From NCBI RefSeq assembly GCF_002863005.1, contig NZ_PKDG01000008.1, positions 124,001 through 188,000 of the forward strand: a stretch of 64,000 nt of DNA, in the 5' to 3' direction. The notes under the pieces were generated by a model, which saw nothing but the letters and a program-made list of their open reading frames with translations, was not told the DNA's origin and did no database searches. Origin of the DNA: Pseudoxanthomonas sp. GTDB taxonomy: Bacteria > Pseudomonadota > Gammaproteobacteria > Xanthomonadales > Xanthomonadaceae. Shown in pieces: positions 58,064 to 64,000 of the stretch. A program made the translations under genes and the position numbers. The stretch's first letter is position 1, and each line of letters starts with the position of its first letter.

Positions 58064-59338
58064 GTGGTGTCCGACGTGTTCTCCAGCCTGCTCCTGATCG
58101 TCCGCATCCTCATCGCCTGGTTCGGCGCCGTGCTCATGGCGGGCTTCATCTGGAACGGCATCTTCGAGCGGACGGTGTTGTCGGGAGCGGCGGAGTGGCT
58201 CTTCAATCTCGCCTCGACGCTGGTGATGCTGTCGGTGCTGATCGGCCTGATCAGCCACTTGCGCCGCATCTGGCTGATCACCGGGCGACTGGACAGCACC
58301 ACCCTGGCGAGCCGACAGCGTCGACAGATCGAAGTGCCGCTGGACACCGCCGCCACCTTCGCCCTGATCGAAGGCGCACTGCGCGAACTGCCCCGCGCCG
58401 AAGACGCCGAAAGCGCGCCCGACAGCCTGCAGGTGCGGGTCAAGGTGCGCCGCGCGGACAGTTTCGACGGCCCGAGCCAGCCATCGCGCTTCAACATCAT
58501 GGCGCGCTTCGCGGTGAAGCGCGACCTGGTGCAGGCCACGGTCACGCCCGGCAACGGCACCAGCAGCATCACCCTGATGGTGGGTCCGGATGCGAGCGCA
58601 TGGCTCGACCTGTTCGTGCTCGACGACGGCGTCAACGTAGAGAACGTCGAGGCCGTCACGCGCGCCATCACCCGCCGCGTCGCCGACCAGCGCCGGCAGG
58701 AGCAGGCCGATGTCGTGAAGACCGTCAGCGAGAAGGAACTGACCGTGGCGCGCCTGAACCTGCTCAATGCGCAGGTCGAACCGCACTTCCTCTACAACAC
58801 GCTGGCCAGCGCGCAGGTGCTGACCCGCACCGACCCGCCACGCGCCGACATCATGCTCGGCCACCTGATCCAGTACCTGCGCAGCTCGCTGCCGCGCACC
58901 GACGATGCGCTGTCGACGCTGGGCGAGGAACTGGAGCGGACGCTGGCCTACCTCGAGATCCTGAAGATCCGCATGGGCAGCCGCCTGTCGATGCAGGTCG
59001 AGGTACCCGACGCACTGAAGTCCGTGCCCATGCCATCGATGATGCTGCAGACGCTGGTCGAGAACGCCATCAAGCATGGCCTGGAGCCCAAGACCGGCGG
59101 CGGCACCATCTGGATCCTCGCGCGCCGGCATGACGACCACGCCACGCTCACCGTCGCCGACGATGGCCAGGGCTTCGGCGGCCAGAGCGCCGGCACCGGC
59201 ATCGGCCTGAAGAACCTGCGCGAACGCCTGCGCCTGACCTTCGGCAACGATGCCTCGTTCGCCATCGTGTCCAACTTCCCCAGTGGCGTCGCCGCCACGC
59301 TGACGCTGCCGCTGGACGGCAAGGCAGGTGCCGCATGA
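58064..59338 (+). CDS. LytS-type sensor histidine kinase
   Basis: A 424-residue kinase of the His_kinase (PF06580) type. Two N-terminal membrane helices (LLLIVRILIAWFGAVLMAGF and LFNLASTLVMLSVLIGLI) are followed by a roughly 150-residue uncharacterised cytoplasmic region. The phospho-acceptor box is QVEPHFLYNTLASAQ, and the ATP-binding lid has LVENAIKHGLEPK and GIGLKNLRERL. The start is GTG at 58064 or the next codon. It overlaps its regulator by four bases. The stimulus is unknown. Confidence 0.87.
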   Translation: MVSDVFSSLLLIVRILIAWFGAVLMAGFIWNGIFERTVLSGAAEWLFNLASTLVMLSVLIGLISHLRRIWLITGRLDSTTLASRQRRQIEVPLDTAATFALIEGALRELPRAEDAESAPDSLQVRVKVRRADSFDGPSQPSRFNIMARFAVKRDLVQATVTPGNGTSSITLMVGPDASAWLDLFVLDDGVNVENVEAVTRAITRRVADQRRQEQADVVKTVSEKELTVARLNLLNAQVEPHFLYNTLASAQVLTRTDPPRADIMLGHLIQYLRSSLPRTDDALSTLGEELERTLAYLEILKIRMGSRLSMQVEVPDALKSVPMPSMMLQTLVENAIKHGLEPKTGGGTIWILARRHDDHATLTVADDGQGFGGQSAGTGIGLKNLRERLRLTFGNDASFAIVSNFPSGVAATLTLPLDGKAGAA

Positions 59339-60105
59339 ATTTCCGGGGCGTGATCGCCGAAGACGAGGAGCTGCTGCGCACCGCGCTGTCCTCGCTGTTG
59401 AAGGAGGCCTGGCCGCAGCTGGAGATCGTGGCCGAATGCGAAGACGGCGCCAGCGCGCTGGAATCGATCGCCGAGCTGCAGCCGGACGTGGCCTTCCTCG
59501 ATATCCGCATGCCCGGTCTGACCGGCATCGAAGTCGCACGCGGTCTGGCCGATGCGAGCCCGCGCACGCAGGTCGTGTTCGTCACGGCGTACGATCAGTA
59601 CGCGATCGACGCGTTCGAACAGGGCGCCATCGACTACCTGCTGAAGCCGATCACGCGCGAGCGCTTGCTGGCCACCGTGCAGCGCATCCAGGCGCGTGCA
59701 GCGGCGGGGCATCCGGATGGCGCCACGCTGGACGCGCTTCTGCGCCACCTGTCGGCACGCCAAGTCGTTTCGTCCAAGCCGCCGCTGGTGTGGATCACCG
59801 CCAGCGCAGGCAAGGACACCAGGCTGATCATGGTCGACGACGTGGCCTACTTCCAGGCAGACAACAAATACACCACGGTGATGACGGCCGACGGCGAATC
59901 GCTGCTGCGCACGCCGCTGCGCGAACTGCTCGATTCGCTGGATACCACCACGTTCAAGCAGATCCACCGCTCCACCATCGTCAACATGAAGGCGGTCGCG
60001 TCGGTCAGCCGCGACGAAACCGGTCGCGGCCGATTGAAACTGAAGACGCGTCCGGAAGTGCTGACGGTCAGCCAGCCCTTCATGACCCTGTTCCGCAACA
60101 TGTAG
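59335..60105 (+). CDS. LytTR-family response regulator
   Basis: A 256-residue regulator with a receiver domain (VIAEDEELLRTALSS, phospho-acceptor Asp in VAFLDIRMPGLTG, conserved Lys in DYLLKPITRER) and a C-terminal LytTR DNA-binding domain (VDDVAYFQADNKYTTVMTAD, FKQIHRSTIVNMKAV). It pairs with the kinase directly upstream (ATGA overlap). Such pairs, including AlgR-like ones, control envelope or virulence genes; the targets here are not evident. Confidence 0.93.
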   Translation: MNFRGVIAEDEELLRTALSSLLKEAWPQLEIVAECEDGASALESIAELQPDVAFLDIRMPGLTGIEVARGLADASPRTQVVFVTAYDQYAIDAFEQGAIDYLLKPITRERLLATVQRIQARAAAGHPDGATLDALLRHLSARQVVSSKPPLVWITASAGKDTRLIMVDDVAYFQADNKYTTVMTADGESLLRTPLRELLDSLDTTTFKQIHRSTIVNMKAVASVSRDETGRGRLKLKTRPEVLTVSQPFMTLFRNM

Positions 60106-60218
60106 CACCGCTCTAAACCCGCCCGCCCTCCGCGGCATCCAACGTGGCAACGCCGGCACGACGCAGCATGCGTCGTGGAGGGCATGCCTTTGCCCATCGA
60201 AACATCCGAGGAAACGCC

Positions 60219-60587
60219 ATGCGCATCATCACGTCCCTGGTGTCCTGCCTGCTGGCTTTGGCAGGATGCGATGAAAAGCCCAGCGTCACCACCATCCACC
60301 ACAGCAGCGCGAACGGTGTCGATACGCTTTTCAGCAAGACCACGCTGAAGGAAGGCGTGGCGACGTTCGAATGCTTCGCCAGCGAAAGCGGCCAGTGCCA
60401 CTACCTCGTCTACACGGAGACGTGCCCGACGCCCGCGCCGGGCGAGGACCCCGGGGCCTGCGACCGCAGCACGCTGGAGGACTTCGCGCTGGCGCCCGGC
60501 AAGGCGCATGAGATCCGCGGCCTGCCCCAGGATTTCAGGCAATGCGTCTCGAAGAACGCCGATGCCGATCCGGCGTGCGGAGGCTGA
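60219..60587 (+). CDS. Small lipoprotein, unknown function
   Basis: A 122-residue protein with a signal peptide and lipobox (MRIITSLVSCLLALAGC), so probably lipid-anchored. The mature part has six more cysteines (FECF, GQCHYL, ETCP, GACDR, QCVS, PACGG) that could form disulfides in the periplasm. GAGGAA lies seven bases before the ATG; longer upstream starts lack a ribosome site. I do not recognise the family. Confidence 0.75.
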   Translation: MRIITSLVSCLLALAGCDEKPSVTTIHHSSANGVDTLFSKTTLKEGVATFECFASESGQCHYLVYTETCPTPAPGEDPGACDRSTLEDFALAPGKAHEIRGLPQDFRQCVSKNADADPACGG

Positions 60588-60593
60588 CGCCGC

Positions 60594-60977
60594 TCAGCGT
60601 ACGGGGTTGACCATGGAACGACGTTCCAACACGCAGGCAAGCCCGAAGCCGATGACGTAGGCGACCACGTCCAGCCAGTCCGGCGTGCTGCCGAGCACGA
60701 TGCGCAGCACTGGCGACGTCACCTGCCAGCCCGCTTGCTGGCTGACGTACTGCCCCGCTTCGACGGCCAGCCCGACGGAGAGCGCAATCAACGGACGCAC
60801 CGGTGGACGCAGCCACACGACGCAGGCGAGCACGCAATGCACCCAGACGACGGCAAGCACGTCGCCAGCGAAGCTGCGCACCCATCCCAGTCCCGCGCCG
60901 GCGGTCGCCAGCAACACGAGCAGCACGAACAGGCCCACCGCCCACGATGCCGCCGTGCGGTCGAACCGCCACCTCAT
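60594..60977 (-). CDS. DUF2809 family membrane protein
   Basis: A 127-residue protein with four hydrophobic segments and the pattern [31 protein letters not shown] and [20 protein letters not shown], which matches the DUF2809 family of small membrane proteins. The function is unknown. The ATG at 60977 overlaps the stop of the next gene upstream (ATGA), so the two are translated together. Confidence 0.8.
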   Translation of the reverse strand: MRWRFDRTAASWAVGLFVLLVLLATAGAGLGWVRSFAGDVLAVVWVHCVLACVVWLRPPVRPLIALSVGLAVEAGQYVSQQAGWQVTSPVLRIVLGSTPDWLDVVAYVIGFGLACVLERRSMVNPVR

Positions 60978-61321
60978 GCGCTGCCGCAATGCGCACCCTC
61001 GAGGCTCTTGCTGCCGCAGGCCAGGCATTTGCGGTACTTCTGCCGATGCCGGTTGTAGCGCACCCGCGACATCATGCCGCCGCACGCGCAGCGCAGCTCA
61101 TGGCCCAGCGTCCACCGGTAAAGGCGCCAGCTGGAGTGGAGCGCCCAGGCCGTCCCCAGCAGGATCGCCAGCAGGAACGAAAGCGAGGCCAGCCTCTGCG
61201 GCGTGATGTCGCCGAGTGCGCGCCCGCTGCGCGTCACCACTTCGGCCGTGGCGAAGCCGCCCACCGCCAGCACCACGGCGGGGGCGTACATGCGGGCAAC
61301 CATCCGGGAAATTCGGTTCAT
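60974..61321 (-). CDS. Small membrane protein with C-terminal zinc ribbon
   Basis: A 115-residue protein with two hydrophobic segments ([38 protein letters not shown]) followed by a cysteine pair module CACGG...KCLACGS that could bind zinc. The start [12 protein letters not shown] at 61321 is the best placed ATG. It is paired with the DUF2809 gene. The function is unknown. Confidence 0.68.
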   Translation of the reverse strand: MNRISRMVARMYAPAVVLAVGGFATAEVVTRSGRALGDITPQRLASLSFLLAILLGTAWALHSSWRLYRWTLGHELRCACGGMMSRVRYNRHRQKYRKCLACGSKSLEGAHCGSA

Positions 61322-61399
61322 CGGACGCAGGAGAGGGGCGACGACGCGCAGCCTCGCCCGCGCCGGCATGCCGCGTCAATCACGCGGCCTGGACCGGCC

Positions 61400-62383
61400 T
61401 CAGCTGGTGATCGTCTGCGTCAGCGACTGCCAGGTCGGCGGTTCCGGCCAGTCCGGATCCTGGTTGCCGTCGATCACCCGGCGCAGGTCGCGGCGATCGA
61501 TCTGCGGCGCCAGCGCCCGCACCAGGTCCAGCGCGTAATCGCGCAGCACGCGCTCGCGCGGCAGCACGGCCCACGCGATGCACTCCTTCACTTCCACCGG
61601 TGCGGGCCAGGCGCGCAGGTCGGTGTCGGCCGCGTTCACCGCCATCTCCGCCAGCAGGCCGACGCCGAGCCCGGCCCGCACGTAGGTCTTGATGAGGTCG
61701 GCGTCCAGCGCGGTCAGGGCGATGTCGGGTTCCAGTCCCACCTTGGCGAATGCGCGCTGCAACGACGATCCGGGCCGCGTCGACGACTCGTAGCTGATCA
61801 GCGGCTGGTCGGCCAGGTCGGCCATGCCGGGCACGCGACCGAGTTGCTCCAGCGCATGCCCGCGCGGCACCAGCACCAGGCGACGCCAGCGGTAAAGCGG
61901 CACGGCGATGCCCGCCTGCGGCGCGTCGCCCGCCGTACTGACCACGGCCATGTCGGCGTCGCCCTGCGTCAGCAGGTCCAGCGCCTGGCTTTCCGGCGCC
62001 TGCTGCAGGTGCACGCTGACCTGCGGGAAATCCCGCTTGATCTGCGCGATGGCCGGCGGCAACACGAAACGCGCCTGTGTATGCGTGGTCACCAGCACCA
62101 GCTGCCCCTGGCTTTCACGGCGCTGGTTGGCGGCGTAGGTACGGATGTTGTTGGCCTCGGCCAGCACCAGGCGCGCGCGGTCGATCACTTCCTGGCCGGC
62201 CGGGGTCACGCTTTCCAGGCTGCGCCCCTTGCGGACGAACAGCAGGAAGCCCAGCTCGTCCTCCAGTTGCTTCAACTGCTTGGACAGGCCCGGCTGGGTG
62301 GCATGCACGCGCGCCGCCGCCAGCGTGATGTTGAGGTCGGCATCGGCGATCGCCACCAGGTAGCGGAGTTGGGTCAGCGTCAT
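61400..62383 (-). CDS. cysB: LysR-type regulator of sulfur assimilation CysB
   Basis: CysB activates cysteine biosynthesis genes in response to N-acetylserine. The 327-residue protein begins [20 protein letters not shown] and has the winged helix-turn-helix [20 protein letters not shown]. The effector domain shows [14 protein letters not shown] and [14 protein letters not shown], which are CysB landmarks. Position beside cysG and downstream of cysJIH supports the name. It is divergent from cysG. Confidence 0.93.
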   Translation of the reverse strand: MTLTQLRYLVAIADADLNITLAAARVHATQPGLSKQLKQLEDELGFLLFVRKGRSLESVTPAGQEVIDRARLVLAEANNIRTYAANQRRESQGQLVLVTTHTQARFVLPPAIAQIKRDFPQVSVHLQQAPESQALDLLTQGDADMAVVSTAGDAPQAGIAVPLYRWRRLVLVPRGHALEQLGRVPGMADLADQPLISYESSTRPGSSLQRAFAKVGLEPDIALTALDADLIKTYVRAGLGVGLLAEMAVNAADTDLRAWPAPVEVKECIAWAVLPRERVLRDYALDLVRALAPQIDRRDLRRVIDGNQDPDWPEPPTWQSLTQTITS

Positions 62384-62386
62384 CGG

Positions 62387-62482
62387 CGTGGGGCGTGGGG
62401 CGTGGGGCCCACCGGAAGGGCCTTGGACTGTAGAGGATTTGCCGGGACCGTAGCCGCCACTGCTTATAACTGCAAGGCATAT
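62387..62482. promoter_or_regulatory. cysB-cysG intergenic control region
   Basis: Two elements stand out in the 129-base divergent gap. A heptamer CGTGGGG is repeated three times in tandem at 62387-62407, directly upstream of the cysB start. At 62466-62482 there is a dyad ATA-N11-TAT inside TTATAACTGCAAGGCATAT, the T-N11-A layout of LysR-type binding sites. CysB binding and autoregulation are plausible inferences. Confidence 0.45.
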
Positions 62483-62512
62483 GGTGTTGGTGGGATGTCA
62501 TTTCCGACCGCC

Positions 62513-64000
62513 ATGAGCGGGCAGTACGTTCAGCAGCCCAGCCGACTTCCGCCAACGCCCGTGAGCGCTCCACTGTTTCCGCTGTTTGCCGACCTGCAGG
62601 GCCGCCATGTGCTGGTCGTGGGGGGCGGTGCGGTGGCGGAGCGGAAGACCGAGGCCCTGCTGCACGCTGGTGCCCGTCCCCGCGTCGGTGCGCCCGACCT
62701 GACCCCGCGCCTGCACGCTTGGCACGAGGCAGGCCGTATCGAATGGGTGGAAGGCCGTTTCGACGCGCAGTGGCTGGCGAGCGCCTGGCTGGTGGTCGCC
62801 GCCACCGACGACGGTACGGTCAACCGTACGGTCGCCACCGCCGCCGAAGCCCGCCACGTATTCGCCAATGTCGTGGACGACGGCGAACTGTCCACGTTCC
62901 ACGTGCCCGCCATCGTTGAACGCGGTCCCTTGCAGATTGCGATTTCCAGTGGCGGTGGCGCACCGATGCTGGCACGGCACCTGCGCCGCCAGCTGGAAAC
63001 ACTGCTCGACGATTCGTGGGCGTCATTGGCCGAGCTGTTCACGCGCCAGCGCCAGCGCATCCGCCAGCGTTTCCCGCAGCCGGCCGAACGGCGCCGCTTC
63101 TTCGAAAGACTGCTGGCGGGGCCGTTGCCGCGCCTGTTCCGCCAACACCTGCACGCGCAGGCCGAACACCATTTCCAGGCGATGCTCGACGAGCATGCTC
63201 CGTCCACGCCTGGCGGCTCGGTCGCCGTGGTGGGTGCCGGCCCCGGCGATGCAGGCCTGCTGACGCTCAATGCGCTGCGCGCGATGAACGAAGCGGACGT
63301 GATCCTGCACGACCGCCTGGTCAGCGAAGACGTGCTGCGCCTCGGCCGCCGCGACGCCACCTACATCGAAGTCGGCAAGTCGGCCACCGGCCACAGCACG
63401 CGGCAGGACGATATCCACGCCCTGATGCTGGAGCACGCGCGGGCAGGAAGGCGCGTCGTGCGGCTGAAGGGCGGCGACCCGTTCGTCTTCGGCCGCGGCG
63501 GCGAAGAGCTGGAATACCTGCGCGCGCACGGCATTCCCTACGAAGTGGTGCCCGGCATCACCGCCGCGGTGGCGTGCGCGGCCTACGCCGGCATTCCGTT
63601 GACCCATCGGGACCATGCGCAGTCGGTCAAGCTGGTGACGGCGCACTGCAAGGCATCGTTCGACACGCTCGACTGGCCGGCGCTCGCGCTGGAGCGGCAG
63701 ACGCTGGCCGTCTACATGGGCGTGGCCGGGCTGGAAGGACTGCGCGACCGGCTCGTCGCCCACGGGCGTGCGGCTTCCACACCGTTCGTCCTGGTCGAGA
63801 ACGGCTCCCGCCGCGACCAGCGCGTGGTGGCCGGCACACTGGCCGATCTGCCCGAGATCGCGCGTTCCCACCACGTACGGTCACCCGCCCTGCTGATTTT
63901 GGGCGAAGTCGCGGCGCTCGCCGGCACCCTGCACTGGTTCGGCGCGCCGCCCTTGGGCGCCCCGGACTCCACACATTCCCGCAACCTTCCGGCGCCCACA
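62513..64000 (+). CDS. cysG: Siroheme synthase CysG, 3' end outside window
   Basis: CysG makes siroheme, the cofactor of CysI. The N-terminal domain (dehydrogenase/ferrochelatase) has [34 protein letters not shown] and [17 protein letters not shown]. The C-terminal uroporphyrinogen III methyltransferase domain has [46 protein letters not shown] and [23 protein letters not shown]. All expected domains are inside; 496 codons are visible without a stop, so only a short tail is missing. The ATG at 62513 is used; GTG at 62561 is in frame. Confidence 0.95.
   Translation, partial: MSGQYVQQPSRLPPTPVSAPLFPLFADLQGRHVLVVGGGAVAERKTEALLHAGARPRVGAPDLTPRLHAWHEAGRIEWVEGRFDAQWLASAWLVVAATDDGTVNRTVATAAEARHVFANVVDDGELSTFHVPAIVERGPLQIAISSGGGAPMLARHLRRQLETLLDDSWASLAELFTRQRQRIRQRFPQPAERRRFFERLLAGPLPRLFRQHLHAQAEHHFQAMLDEHAPSTPGGSVAVVGAGPGDAGLLTLNALRAMNEADVILHDRLVSEDVLRLGRRDATYIEVGKSATGHSTRQDDIHALMLEHARAGRRVVRLKGGDPFVFGRGGEELEYLRAHGIPYEVVPGITAAVACAAYAGIPLTHRDHAQSVKLVTAHCKASFDTLDWPALALERQTLAVYMGVAGLEGLRDRLVAHGRAASTPFVLVENGSRRDQRVVAGTLADLPEIARSHHVRSPALLILGEVAALAGTLHWFGAPPLGAPDSTHSRNLPAPT

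Noticed and set aside
1-64000. tRNA genes and CRISPR arrays
   Set aside because: Reading the intergenic gaps I found no cloverleaf with a TTCGA-type arm and no regularly spaced 25-40 base repeats.

Overview
The window is a high-GC gammaproteobacterial chromosome, most likely from the family Xanthomonadaceae (Xanthomonas, Pseudoxanthomonas, Stenotrophomonas or a relative). The evidence is gene order (mraZ-rsmH-ftsL-ftsI-murEF-mraY-ftsW-murG-murC; thiL-nusB-ribH-ribBX-ribE; cysNC-cysD facing cysJIH), frequent ATGA/TGATG stop-start overlaps, and a dispersed palindrome of the type tgtaggagcgacgtnagtcg that I read as a xanthomonad REP. No database search was possible; names come from reading the proteins.

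Layout. 1-10,708 (minus): the division and cell wall (dcw) cluster from mraZ down to murC, which runs off the left edge, with a candidate promoter and MraZ-type repeats in front. 10,918-21,468: an NRDE protein, the RNase P RNA gene, a chromate transporter, two DUF885 metallopeptidase-like proteins, rsmI, and the divergent lpoA-yraN-FAD oxidase group. 21,475-30,017 (minus): thiamine and riboflavin genes with an FMN riboswitch, a methyltransferase, ribD, a GNAT protein, nrdR and glyA. 30,139-32,565: an RcnB-like protein and ettA with a strong terminator.

32,566-38,075 is a visibly AT-richer accessory insert. It carries a full-length class I lantibiotic dehydratase (LanB, 1,059 aa), a downstream 62-aa candidate precursor peptide with a good ribosome binding site, and an IS3-family element. 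A zinc-ribbon DUF3667 gene is cut off at the right edge. No LanC, transporter or protease gene accompanies the pair. This is the most unusual part of the window and a candidate undescribed RiPP locus.

38,323-50,417 holds an MCP-like soluble protein, a Rieske protein, an FAH-family hydrolase, mscL, an M28 peptidase, an rRNA methyltransferase, an AGCS symporter and an RND efflux pair. 50,583-64,000 is largely assimilatory sulfate reduction: cysNC and cysD (minus) diverge from cysJ, cysI and cysH (plus), and cysB and cysG follow, diverging from each other. A LytS/LytTR two-component pair and three small envelope proteins lie between. Seven copies of the REP sequence occur, six of them as three inverted pairs (REPINs). 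One copy has become the coding tail of an oxidase, and one pair abuts the cysI start codon.
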